From: Oscillospiraceae bacterium
Lineage (GTDB): Bacteria > Bacillota > Clostridia > Oscillospirales > Ruminococcaceae
DNA: 64,000 nt
Assembly (NCBI GenBank): GCA_018380115.1
Contig: JAGZUF010000004.1
Location: 62,001-126,000 of the forward strand
Direction of reading: 5' to 3'
Under the pieces are notes generated by a model. The model worked only from the letters and a program-made list of their open reading frames with translations. It made no database searches and had not been told where the DNA came from. Below are positions 51,619 through 60,039 of this stretch, one piece after another (the stretch's first letter is position 1; each line of letters begins with the position of its first letter). The position numbers and the translations under genes are program-made.

Positions 51619-52734
51619 TCAAACCGCGTTGTCGTCGTGCACGCCTTCCAGCAGGTTGTGTGCGCCGTCTTCCCCAAACACGTTTATCTTTTCCGTTTTT
51701 ACCCCCAGGCGAATGACGGCCCCATCGGGGATGACGCTGTCTATCTGCGACTCCTGAATAATTTCGATGCGCTCGCCCTCGTCCGTATGGGCAAAATAGT
51801 GGGTGTTCAGCCCCAGGAACACGCTGCTGTCCACCGTGGCCTTCAGGCCGCCGGCCTCCTGCGAGGTGCTCAGCACAAATTCCTCCGGGCGCACCGATAT
51901 CTGCACGCGCTGCTGCTTTTGCTGTTCGGGCAGCACATTGTGCATCTCTACCTCAAACCCGGCGTCAAAGCAGAGCACGCACTTGCCGCCTTGCATCTTC
52001 AGCGTGCCGGGCAGAATGTTCGAGCGCCCGATGAACGTTGCCACAAACAGGTTGGCGGGCCTCTGGTAGATAGCCTTCGGCGTGCCCACCTGCTGGATGT
52101 CGCCCTGATTCATGACGGCAATGCGGTCCGACACGGCCATGGCCTCCTCCTGGTCGTGGGTAACATACACGTTGGTGATGCCCACCGTGTGCTGTATCTC
52201 TTTTATCACCGTGCGCATCTCCACACGAAGCTTTGCGTCCAGGTTGCTCAACGGTTCGTCCATCAAAAGCACATCGGGCTTTATGACAAGCGCGCGGGCC
52301 AGCGCCACACGCTGCTGCTGCCCGCCGGAAAGCCTGTCGGGCATGCGGTCTGCATATTCCTTAATATGCATCAGCTCCATAAACTTGTCGGTTTCGGCCT
52401 GAATGGTCTCTTTCGATTCCTTTCTGTTTTTCAGGCCAAAGGCCACGTTGTCCCGCACTGTCATGTGGGGGAAGATGGCATAGTTCTGAAACACCATGCC
52501 GATATTGCGGCGGGCAGGGTCTATATCGTTGATGCGCTTGTCATTGAAGTAGAAATCGCCCCCTTCAATGCTGTTGAAGCCTGCAATCATTCTCAGAAGC
52601 GTCGTCTTTCCACACCCAGATGGACCAAGGAGGGTGAAAAACTCACCCTCCTTGATATCCAGAGACAGATCTGAGATGATTGTATTGTCGCCGTATTTTT
52701 TTACGGCATCTTTAATGCGAATACAAACACTCAT
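51619..52734 (-). CDS. ABC importer ATPase with TOBE domain (FbpC/AfuC type)
   Basis: 371 residues. Walker A GPSGCGKTTLLRM, Q-loop VFQNYAIFPH, signature LSGGQQQRVALARAL, Walker B VLLMDEPLSNLD and H-loop YVTHDQEEAM. A TOBE regulatory domain fills residues about 245-355. It belongs to the FbpC/PotA/MalK group. It lies 39 bases after the binding-protein gene. Confidence 0.94.
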   Translation of the reverse strand: MSVCIRIKDAVKKYGDNTIISDLSLDIKEGEFFTLLGPSGCGKTTLLRMIAGFNSIEGGDFYFNDKRINDIDPARRNIGMVFQNYAIFPHMTVRDNVAFGLKNRKESKETIQAETDKFMELMHIKEYADRMPDRLSGGQQQRVALARALVIKPDVLLMDEPLSNLDAKLRVEMRTVIKEIQHTVGITNVYVTHDQEEAMAVSDRIAVMNQGDIQQVGTPKAIYQRPANLFVATFIGRSNILPGTLKMQGGKCVLCFDAGFEVEMHNVLPEQQKQQRVQISVRPEEFVLSTSQEAGGLKATVDSSVFLGLNTHYFAHTDEGERIEIIQESQIDSVIPDGAVIRLGVKTEKINVFGEDGAHNLLEGVHDDNAV

Positions 52735-52773
52735 ATCAGTTTTCCCCTTGTGATATTGTTTTCAAACTCCCGC

Positions 52774-53889
52774 TCAGCCGGTGAGAAGATCCGTCCAGCG
52801 CTCCAGCATACTGGTCTGCTGCTCGGCCACGGCCTGCTGGTCTTCATACACCACATTGATCTCGTCAAAGGGCTTCATAGCCTCGTTCGTCTGCGGGATG
52901 GAGGTGATGGTGCCGCGGATAGTTGTCTCGGCAAGGGCCGTTTGGCATTCCTCGCTCAGCAGATAATCCACAAACAGCTTGGCGTTCTCCATATTGGGGG
53001 CATTCTTCACAATGGCCACGCCGGCGGGCAGCCACACGGCGCCCTCTTCCGGGTAGACAAGCGAGAGGTCTGCGTCGGGATTTTCGGCATTGTCGATAAT
53101 GGCCTGCACAACGGGGTCTTCGTAAGAGACGCCCACGGCGTATTCGCCGTCGATAACGCCCTTATACACCTGCGAAGAGCTGGAGAGCACGATGCCATCC
53201 AGGTTGTCGATAAACTTGTCGATGTAATCCCACGCGGCGTCGCTCTGGTAGCACTCGGCGGGGGTGTCGCCCTCGCCCATCACCAGCAGCATGTTGGTCA
53301 GCTCGGCAAAGGCGCTGGAGGACGCGGTGGGGTCGCCCATGGCAATTTTGCCCTTCAGCTCAGGCTGCAGCAGGTCGGCATAGCCGTTTACTTCCACGCC
53401 CAGCTCTTCCAGCAGGGTGTTGTTCAGAATAAAGCAGCCGCTGCCGGACAGGTTGCTGTACGAAACGTTGCCGTCCGTGTTGTTGCGGTAGTTTTCATCG
53501 AGATTTTCCTCATTGGGCGAAATGTACGGCTCCCACAGGTCGGGGTGCTGGTGGTAGAAGTTGTAGTTGATGGCGCCCCAGTTGATGTCAGCCTGGGGGT
53601 TCTCTTTTTCAGCCTCAATGCGGGCCAGAACATCGCCCGTGCCCATAGACTGAAGCTCCACTTCAATATTGGGGTATTTCACCATAAAGCCGTTGGTCAG
53701 GCTGCTTGCCACCTGGGTGTCCGAGTTGGGCGAGTAAATCACCAGCTTGCCGCTGGGCTCTGCCGAGCCGCCCGAGCCGGATGCCGCGGTCGAGCCGGAC
53801 GCCGTGCCGGAAGATGCAGGGGCGCCGCCGCAGGCCACCATGGCCAGCAGCATGCCCGCTACCAGAAACACACTAAGAAGCTTTTTCAT
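52774..53889 (-). CDS. Solute-binding lipoprotein of FbpABC/AfuABC-type importer
   Basis: 371 residues. Lipoprotein signal with MVACGG lipobox near residue 22 and a Ser/Gly/Ala linker. The fold is SBP family 1/FbpA-like: LVIYSPNSDTQV, YPNIEVELQSMGTGDVLARIEAEKENP (in parts), GSGCFILNN, GKIAMGDPTASSSAF, GVSYEDPV. The adjacent Tyr-Tyr pair that binds iron in FbpA is not seen. AfuA relatives bind hexose phosphates, which would suit the co-encoded nanE. The ATG at 53889 has GGAGGAG nine bases upstream. Confidence 0.9.
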   Translation of the reverse strand: MKKLLSVFLVAGMLLAMVACGGAPASSGTASGSTAASGSGGSAEPSGKLVIYSPNSDTQVASSLTNGFMVKYPNIEVELQSMGTGDVLARIEAEKENPQADINWGAINYNFYHQHPDLWEPYISPNEENLDENYRNNTDGNVSYSNLSGSGCFILNNTLLEELGVEVNGYADLLQPELKGKIAMGDPTASSSAFAELTNMLLVMGEGDTPAECYQSDAAWDYIDKFIDNLDGIVLSSSSQVYKGVIDGEYAVGVSYEDPVVQAIIDNAENPDADLSLVYPEEGAVWLPAGVAIVKNAPNMENAKLFVDYLLSEECQTALAETTIRGTITSIPQTNEAMKPFDEINVVYEDQQAVAEQQTSMLERWTDLLTG

Positions 53890-53986
53890 AGAACAATTCT
53901 CCTCCTTTTTCGTTCTTTTCAAACGCGAACGTGCCGCACGCTGTCTGTTATTTACTTTTACTTTACAAACAGCTTACACAATATAT

Positions 53987-54014
53987 ATTTTATAATAATA
54001 ACAATAATAAACAA
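53987..54014 (-). promoter_or_regulatory. Candidate promoter of the importer operon
   Basis: Minus strand TTGTTT (54014-54009), 16-base spacer, TAAAAT (53992-53987). The region is unusually AT-rich for this genome, so alternative positions are possible. The rest of 53890-54234 holds a terminator and GC-rich short hairpins. Confidence 0.4.
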
Positions 54015-54136
54015 CTGGTAAAAGTGACAAAAATTACAGAAGAAGTTTTACGCTCGCCCTTCGGGCGCCGCAGCGCGGTGCCTCTGCCGCGCTGCCGCAG
54101 ACCATTTTCAAAGGAGGCGGCAGCGCGGGCGGGCAG

Positions 54137-54185
54137 AAAAACCCCCTCGGCAGAGCCCTTTTCAGGGCTCTGCCGAGGGGGTTTT
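54137..54185. terminator. Strong bidirectional terminator
   Basis: A stem of about 20 bp (AAAACCCCCTCGGCAGAGCC and its complement) with a short loop has A- and T-runs on both sides. It ends the PTS-like gene on the minus strand and shields the importer promoter. Confidence 0.9.
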
Positions 54186-54234
54186 GTGCTAGGGATAGGG
54201 CGAAGCGCCGCGCAAAGAGCAAAGCCGGCCGGCC

Positions 54235-55308
54235 TCAAAGTTCCAACTTCAAATCGCCAGGGCGTATCCAGCCTGCCCTGCGCATGGGCCAAGCAAAAAG
54301 AAGCGTCAGCACCGCCGGAAGTACGAAGCACACGCAGGCAAGGCCCAGCCAGTCGAACGGCGTGACAGCCGCCCTTGTACCCGCGGCCACGTCAGCCAGC
54401 CAGCCGGTGTAAACACCTATCTGCCCCACAAGGCCGCAGGTGCCCATACCGCTTGCCACCGCCGCACCATTCATCTGAAGGCCGAACAGGCAGGTGGCTG
54501 CAGGCCCTGTGACGGCCGAGGCCAGTGTAGGCGGCAGCCAGATGCACGGGTTTTTCACAATATTTCCCATTTGCAGCATGGAAGTGCCAAGCCCCTGGGC
54601 CACAAGGCCGCCCCATCGGTTTTCGCGAAAGCTCATCACGGCAAAGCCCACCATCTGTGCACAGCAGCCTGCCACTGCTGCGCCGCCTGCCAGGCCCGTA
54701 AGGCCCAGTGCCGCACAGATGGCCGCCGAAGAAATAGGCAGGGTAAGCGCCACGCCCACAATGACAGAAACCAGCACTCCCATGTAGAAGGGCTGCAGCT
54801 CGGTGGCCCACATGATGGCGCCGCCCACGGCGCTAGCCGCCGCGCCCACCGCAGGTGCGCACAGCACAGCCAGCCCCGTGCCTGCCAGCACCGTGACACA
54901 CGGCGTGACAAGAATATCTACCTTTGTCTCTTTGGAAACGGCCTTGCCCAGCTCTGCTGCCGCTACGGCCGCCGCCAGCACGGCCAGCGGGCCTCCCGCG
55001 CCGCCCAGCTCGTTTGCGGCACCGCCTACCGCCGCCAGCGAAAACAGCACCAGCGGCGGGCAGTGCAGGGCATGGCCAATGGCCACCGCCATGGCCGGGC
55101 CTGTGGCCGCCTTTGCCCAGCCGCCCGCCTGCACCAGAAAAGTGATGCCAAGCTGCTCGCCTAACGTGGAAAGGATGGTGCCCACCAGCAGCGAGGCAAA
55201 CAGCCCCTGGGCCATGGCGCCCAACGCGTCGATGCCGTAGCGCCGGGCTGAAAATTCAATGTCCTTGCGCTTCAGGAACACCTGAAACCTACTTTGCTTT
55301 TCTACCAC
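54235..55308 (-). CDS. PTS IIC-like membrane protein (PTS_EIIC_2 family)
   Basis: 357 residues, nine or ten membrane helices rich in Gly and Ala. Segments GIDALGAMAQGLFASLLVGTIL, AGPAMAVAIGHALHCPPLVLFS-like (here TGPAMAVAIGHAL), VDILVTPCVTVLAG, GLTLPISSAAI-like (LTLPISSAAICAAL) and NIVKNPCIWLPPTLASA match the PF13303 group of PTS IIC proteins. The GTG at 55308 is preceded by GAGGGGG. No IIA or IIB gene is nearby, so it is an orphan; it may be a uniporter or work with distant PTS parts. Confidence 0.8.
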   Translation of the reverse strand: MVEKQSRFQVFLKRKDIEFSARRYGIDALGAMAQGLFASLLVGTILSTLGEQLGITFLVQAGGWAKAATGPAMAVAIGHALHCPPLVLFSLAAVGGAANELGGAGGPLAVLAAAVAAAELGKAVSKETKVDILVTPCVTVLAGTGLAVLCAPAVGAAASAVGGAIMWATELQPFYMGVLVSVIVGVALTLPISSAAICAALGLTGLAGGAAVAGCCAQMVGFAVMSFRENRWGGLVAQGLGTSMLQMGNIVKNPCIWLPPTLASAVTGPAATCLFGLQMNGAAVASGMGTCGLVGQIGVYTGWLADVAAGTRAAVTPFDWLGLACVCFVLPAVLTLLFAWPMRRAGWIRPGDLKLEL

Positions 55309-55408
55309 AGTTCTTCCCCCTCTTCCGGCATTGTGCCCGGCTGCCCGTGCACAGAAAAAGGCGGGCAAGCGGCGCACTTCCTTCCCCGCGCGCCTGCCGC
55401 CCGCCCGC

Positions 55409-56257
55409 TTATACTTCTTCACACAGCACCCAGCGCCGGATGGCCTTTGCCACGCCATCGTTGTTGTTCGTGTCTGTCTGCACATCTGCCGCCGCCACGG
55501 CCTCGGGCGTGGCGTTTCCCATAGCAACGCCCAGCCCCGCCGCGCGCAGCATGGCAAGGTCGTTCGAAGCGTCGCCGCAGGCCATGGTCTGCCCGCGCGA
55601 AAGGCCCAGCCGTTCGGCCAGCGCCAGCAGGGCGCGGCCCTTGTCCACGCCTTTAGCGTTCACCTCGATATTCTCCGGGATTCCGCCGGAAAGCTCGAAC
55701 AGGCCCGTGTGCTCAAACTCCTTCCAGGCCGCCGCCCGCTGGGCCATGTCCTGAAACAGGATGGTGAACTTTTCCGCCCCGCGGCCCGTCTGGCGCAGAA
55801 AGCGCCCGCGGTCTTCCACCAGCCTGCGCGTTTTCAGAAAATACGGGCGGAAGCTTTCGGGCACATGCGTCTGCACAAGGCGCATGCTGTCTGCGGCCGT
55901 GTAGGCCTGCCCGTCGATATAGATGTCGATGACAACATCGTATTTTTCAGCAATGCGCAGCGCGCGCATCGCCGTCTCTTCATCCATGGCAAGGCGCACC
56001 AGCACCTTGTCTTCGGCGAGGTCTTCGCACATAGCACCGTTCGAGGTGATGGCATAGCGCACGCCGGGGATGGCCAGCACCTCTTCCGGCAGGCCGCTGC
56101 GCGGGCGGCCCGTCACAGGCAGCACGGCCACGCCCGCGCGGACGGCGCGCGCAATGGCGTCCCTTGTGGCGGGGGTGATGGTCTTTTCGTCGGTGAACAC
56201 CGTGCCGTCCAAATCCAGCCCCACAAGGCGGATATCCCTCTTTATGCCGTTTTCCAT
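55409..56257 (-). CDS. Cof-type HAD phosphatase
   Basis: 282 residues. HAD motif I GLDLDGTVFT (nucleophile Asp about residue 15), motif II LPVTGRP, a C2-type cap (residues about 85-190), motif III Lys in NAKGVDKGRAL and motif IV ACGDASNDLAML. Cof-type enzymes dephosphorylate sugar phosphates or flavin precursors. It neighbours an oxidoreductase and a PTS-like permease, which points to sugar metabolism, but the substrate is not fixed. Confidence 0.93.
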   Translation of the reverse strand: MENGIKRDIRLVGLDLDGTVFTDEKTITPATRDAIARAVRAGVAVLPVTGRPRSGLPEEVLAIPGVRYAITSNGAMCEDLAEDKVLVRLAMDEETAMRALRIAEKYDVVIDIYIDGQAYTAADSMRLVQTHVPESFRPYFLKTRRLVEDRGRFLRQTGRGAEKFTILFQDMAQRAAAWKEFEHTGLFELSGGIPENIEVNAKGVDKGRALLALAERLGLSRGQTMACGDASNDLAMLRAAGLGVAMGNATPEAVAAADVQTDTNNNDGVAKAIRRWVLCEEV

Positions 56258-56312
56258 TCTGCCGCCCTTCCTTTTCTCTTCCGTTTTTGCCGCCCCGTGC
56301 CGGCACGCGCGT

Positions 56313-57299
56313 TTACGCTTCGTCCGCCGGAAAGCGCAGGCCCGTCTGCCGCCGCGCCTCGTCCATCAGCGCCAGCGCCGCCAACGTCTGGCTCTTTGCC
56401 TCCTCATAGCCCGGCGCCCCGCCCAGCAGGTACAGAAAATGCCGCGCCTCGCCGCACATGTTGTTCGGTGGGTTCTGTATGCGGATGTCCTCGCGCCGCC
56501 CGTCGCGCCAAAGCACCTCTAGGCGCGTGATATTGTCCGGATGGTGGACAAGGATGGTGCCCTGCTCGCCCTGTATCTGGCCGGGCAGGCAGCCGTCGGT
56601 TATCTTGGAATACAGCAGCTCTGCCAGCTTATCCTCATAGCAGGCCAGAATCGTGCCGGCACCGTCCGCGCCGTTTGCCAGCTTCACCGCCGCCGCCCGG
56701 AGGCTCTGCGGTGCGCCGAACAGCCCCAGCGCAAGGTGCACGCAGTAAACCCCAAGGTCCATCAGCGCGCCGGTGGCAAGCTCTGTGCTGAAAATGTTGG
56801 TGGGCTCGCCCCGGCGCACAAGCTCGTACCGCGAGGAATATTTCGAATACGAAAGCGTGGCCCTGCGCACGGGGCCCACGGCCTGCACCAGCCCTCGCAG
56901 CCGGGCGAAACCGGGCGCATACAGCGAGCGCATGGCCTCCATCAGCACCACGCCGTTTTCTTCAGCGGCTGTGAACATCTGCCGCGCCTGCCGCGCCGTG
57001 GCGGCCATGGGCTTTTCGCACAGCACATGCTTGCCCGCGCGCAGCATGCACAGGGCCTGCGCGCAGTGCAGGCTGTTTGGGCTGGCGATATATACGGCGT
57101 CCACATTTTCATCCGCCGCCAGCGCCTGCAGGCTGTCGTAATATGCTCTGGCGCCGTACTGCGCGCCGAACGCCTGCGCGCGCTGCTTTGTGCGGGAATA
57201 CACCGCGTGCAGCACGGCGCCCTGCTCAAGCGCAAGCGCGTCCAGAAAGCGGGCGGTGATGGCGCTTGTGCCCACTACAGCGAACCGAACCATATCCAT
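56313..57299 (-). CDS. Gfo/Idh/MocA-family oxidoreductase
   Basis: 328 residues. N-terminal Rossmann fold (FAVVGTSAITARFL) with YIASPNSLHCAQA and the EKP motif VLCEKPMAAT near residue 94. The C-terminal alpha/beta domain has DLGVYCVHLALGLFG, where the DxGxYxxH pattern (Asp-Leu-Gly-Val-Tyr) holds the catalytic Tyr/His. It would oxidise or reduce a sugar or polyol with NAD(P). Trans-dihydrodiol-dehydrogenase-like members share this sequence style. Substrate unknown. Confidence 0.9.
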   Translation of the reverse strand: MDMVRFAVVGTSAITARFLDALALEQGAVLHAVYSRTKQRAQAFGAQYGARAYYDSLQALAADENVDAVYIASPNSLHCAQALCMLRAGKHVLCEKPMAATARQARQMFTAAEENGVVLMEAMRSLYAPGFARLRGLVQAVGPVRRATLSYSKYSSRYELVRRGEPTNIFSTELATGALMDLGVYCVHLALGLFGAPQSLRAAAVKLANGADGAGTILACYEDKLAELLYSKITDGCLPGQIQGEQGTILVHHPDNITRLEVLWRDGRREDIRIQNPPNNMCGEARHFLYLLGGAPGYEEAKSQTLAALALMDEARRQTGLRFPADEA

Positions 57300-57325
57300 G
57301 CGCCCTCCTTTCTCTGCGGCAGGCC

Positions 57326-58930
57326 TTACAGGCCGCGCTCGCGCTTATAGGTGATAAATTCGTCGAATGTGCCCTCGCGGTCAATGCAGCCGGGGCGGCC
57401 AAGGGGCAGTTCTATGATGCGGTTTGCCACCTCGTCTATGAACTGGTGGTCGTGGCAGGCCACGATGACGTTGCCCCGGAAGGCTGCAAGGCCGTTTGCC
57501 AGCGCCTGGATGCTCTCAAGGTCCAAATGGCGGGTGGGCTGGTCCAGCACCAGCACATTGGCGTGCGTCATCATCATGCGGCTGAGCATGCAGCGCACCT
57601 TTTCGCCGCCCGAAAGCACACCCGCCGGCTTGTACACCTCATCGCCCGAAAACAGCATGCGCCCCAGAAAGCCGCGCAGGAAGGTTTCGGCCGGGTCTTC
57701 GCTGTACTGGCGCAGCCAGTCTATCAGGTTCCCCTCAAAGCCCTCGAAAAAGGCGGTGTTGTCCTTGGGGAAAAAGCTCTGCGAGGTAGAGACGCCCCAT
57801 TTGAAGCTGCCCTCGTCGGGCTCCAGCTCCCCGGCCAGTATCTGCATCAGCGCCGTCTGGCCCGCCTCGTTGTCGCCCACAAGGGCTATTTTGTCGCCGC
57901 GGTTCATCACAAAGCTCACGTTGTCCAGCACCTTCACGCCGTCCACCGTTTTCGAAAGCCCCTCTACGAACAGGATGTCCTTGCCGGGCTCGCGCTCGGG
58001 CGAAAAGCCCACAAAGGGGTATTTGCGGCTGGAGGCGGGCATTTCTTCCAGCGTGATGGAATCCAGTATCTTCTTGCGGCTGGTGGCCTGCTTCGATTTG
58101 GATTTATTTGCAGAAAACCGCTGGATGAAGCTTTGCAGCTCGCGTATTTTTTCTTCCTTCTTCTTGTTCTGATTGCGGATAAGCTGCTGGATAAGCTGGC
58201 TGGATTCGTACCAGAAATCGTAGTTGCCCGCATACATCTGCACCTTGCTGTAATCAATATCCACAATATGCGTGCACACGGCGTTCAAAAAGTGCCGGTC
58301 GTGGCTCACCACCAGAATGGTGCCATCGTAGTTGATGAGGAACTCCTCCAGCCATTCAATGCTCTCGATGTCAAGGCCGTTGGTGGGCTCGTCCAGCAGA
58401 ATGATGCTGGGCGAGCCGAACAGCGCCTTTGCCAGCAGCACCTTCACCTTCTGGCGCTCGGAAAGCGTGTTCATCAGGGCAGTGTGCTGCTCCATGGGGA
58501 TGCCCAGGCCGTTCAGAAGCTGGTCTGCCTGGCTTTCGGCCTCCCAGCCGCCCAGCTCGGCAAATTCGCCCTCCAGCTCGGCGGCGCGCTCGCCGTCCGT
58601 TTCGGAAAAATCCGGCTTTGCATACAGCTCGTCCTTCTCCTTCATAATGGCGTACAGCCGCGGGCTGCCGCGCAGCACCACATCCATCACGGCGTCGCCT
58701 TCATAGCGGAAATGGTCCTGCTCCAGCACGCTCATGCGGTCGTCCGGCCCAAGGGAAACGCTGCCGGTGGTGGGCTCCAGCTCACCGGACAGAATGCGCA
58801 GGAACGTGGATTTTCCCGCGCCGTTCGCGCCGATGATGCCATAGCAGTTGCCGGGGGCAAATTTCAGGTCTACATGCTTATACAGCGTGCCCGTGGAAAA
58901 CTGCAGGCTCACGTCGGTGACGGTCAACAT
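57326..58930 (-). CDS. ABC-F ribosome-associated ATPase (YkpA/YbiT-like)
   Basis: 534 residues, two ATPase domains joined by a helical linker (residues about 230-300) and no membrane segment. The first domain has Walker A GANGAGKSTFLR and Walker B IILLDEPTNGLD. The second is atypical: Walker A reads GDNEAGQTALM, with Gln instead of Lys, and Walker B ends LDQPTRHLD with Gln for Glu. The signature of the first domain is LSERQKVKV. ABC-F proteins act in the ribosomal E-site. The degenerate second site suggests asymmetric ATP use. Confidence 0.92.
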   Translation of the reverse strand: MLTVTDVSLQFSTGTLYKHVDLKFAPGNCYGIIGANGAGKSTFLRILSGELEPTTGSVSLGPDDRMSVLEQDHFRYEGDAVMDVVLRGSPRLYAIMKEKDELYAKPDFSETDGERAAELEGEFAELGGWEAESQADQLLNGLGIPMEQHTALMNTLSERQKVKVLLAKALFGSPSIILLDEPTNGLDIESIEWLEEFLINYDGTILVVSHDRHFLNAVCTHIVDIDYSKVQMYAGNYDFWYESSQLIQQLIRNQNKKKEEKIRELQSFIQRFSANKSKSKQATSRKKILDSITLEEMPASSRKYPFVGFSPEREPGKDILFVEGLSKTVDGVKVLDNVSFVMNRGDKIALVGDNEAGQTALMQILAGELEPDEGSFKWGVSTSQSFFPKDNTAFFEGFEGNLIDWLRQYSEDPAETFLRGFLGRMLFSGDEVYKPAGVLSGGEKVRCMLSRMMMTHANVLVLDQPTRHLDLESIQALANGLAAFRGNVIVACHDHQFIDEVANRIIELPLGRPGCIDREGTFDEFITYKRERGL

Positions 58931-58994
58931 GTTCTTCTTCCTTTCCCAATGCCGCGCGCAGCGGCGGGCGGCAGGCTTTTTTCATACATGTTTT

Positions 58995-59023
58995 AGAATA
59001 CCACGTGCGCGGACGCATTGCAA
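58995..59023 (-). promoter_or_regulatory. Promoter of the ABC-F gene
   Basis: Minus strand TTGCAA (59023-59018), 17-base spacer, TATTCT (59000-58995). Confidence 0.6.
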
Positions 59024-59037
59024 ACACTTTCGGGCGC

Positions 59038-59066
59038 TTGTACGGCCACCACGCACATGCTATAAT
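59038..59066 (+). promoter_or_regulatory. Promoter of metA
   Basis: TTGTAC (59038-59043), 17-base spacer, perfect TATAAT (59061-59066). The leader is only about 50 bases, too short for a SAM riboswitch. Confidence 0.75.
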
Positions 59067-59121
59067 ACAGATACGCCCGCCGCCGCGCGGGCGCATTCTG
59101 TAACGGAACGGAGGGCGCGCC

Positions 59122-60036
59122 ATGCCGCTTATCATCCCGCAGGGCCTCCCTGCCTACAGGGCACTGGAGGAAGAAAATATTTTTGTGATGCACCGCGCGC
59201 GCGCCATGAGCCAGGATATCCGGCCTCTGCGCATTCTGCTTGTGAACCTGATGCCCACCAAAATAGCTACCGAAACGCAGCTTGCACGCCTTTTGGCCAA
59301 CAGCCCCCTGCAGGTGGAGCTTTCGCTTCTGCACATGGGCAGCCATGAATCCACCCATGTGCCCCCCTCTCACCTGCAAACCTTTTACCGCACGTTCGAT
59401 GAGGTGAAGCGCCAGCGCTTCGACGGCATGATTGTGACGGGCGCGCCGGTGGAGACGCTGGCCTTCGAGCAGGTGGATTACTGGCCTGAGCTGTGCCGCG
59501 TGTTCGAATTCAGCAAAACAAACGTATATTCCACGCTGCACGTGTGCTGGGGCGCGCAGGCGGCGCTATATTACCATTACGGCATCCCGAAATATGAGCT
59601 GGCGCAGAAGGTATCCGGCGTGTTTGCCCACCGTGTGCTGCGCCCTGCAAACCCGCTTGTGCGCGGCTTTGACGAGGTGTTCTGGGCGCCGCATTCGCGC
59701 CACACCGAGGTGCGGCGCGCCGATGTGGAAAGGCAGCCCGCGCTGCGCATTCTGGCCGAGAGCGAGGAGGCCGGCCTGCACCTTTTAAGCACCGATTCCG
59801 GCAGGCGCATTTTCATTCTGGGGCATATGGAATACGACCGCGATACCCTGCGCGCCGAGTACGAGCGGGATGTGGCGCGCGGGCTGCCCGCTGCGCCGCC
59901 AAAGCACTATTTTGTGAACGACGACCCGGCCCGGCCGGCCATCTTCCGCTGGCGCAGCCACGCGCATCTGCTGTTTTCGAACTGGCTGAATTATTACGTG
60001 TACCAGGCTACGCCGTATGATTTGGAGAAGCTTTGA
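59122..60036 (+). CDS. metA: Homoserine O-acetyltransferase, MetA type
   Basis: 304 residues, the full MetA/HTS fold. Catalytic Cys142 in HVCWGAQA, His235 and Glu237 in LGHMEYD. Residue 111 is Glu (GAPVET). In MetA proteins Glu at this position goes with acetyl-CoA use and Gly with succinyl-CoA use, so O-acetylhomoserine is the predicted product. It is the first step of methionine synthesis from homoserine. The ATG at 59122 follows cggaggg. The MATE gene starts 3 bases after the stop. Confidence 0.93.
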   Translation: MPLIIPQGLPAYRALEEENIFVMHRARAMSQDIRPLRILLVNLMPTKIATETQLARLLANSPLQVELSLLHMGSHESTHVPPSHLQTFYRTFDEVKRQRFDGMIVTGAPVETLAFEQVDYWPELCRVFEFSKTNVYSTLHVCWGAQAALYYHYGIPKYELAQKVSGVFAHRVLRPANPLVRGFDEVFWAPHSRHTEVRRADVERQPALRILAESEEAGLHLLSTDSGRRIFILGHMEYDRDTLRAEYERDVARGLPAAPPKHYFVNDDPARPAIFRWRSHAHLLFSNWLNYYVYQATPYDLEKL

Positions 60037-60039
60037 GCC

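Noticed and set aside
49945..53889. Ferric iron importer FbpABC
   Set aside because: The fold matches, but the Tyr-Tyr iron ligands are not seen and nanE is co-encoded, so I named it only as an FbpABC/AfuABC-type importer.
52750..54021. A 423-codon plus-strand frame across the binding-protein gene
   Set aside because: It is antisense to a lipoprotein gene with a proper lipobox and ribosome binding site.
59067..59121. SAM riboswitch before metA
   Set aside because: The leader is only about 50 bases, too short for any SAM riboswitch plus expression platform.
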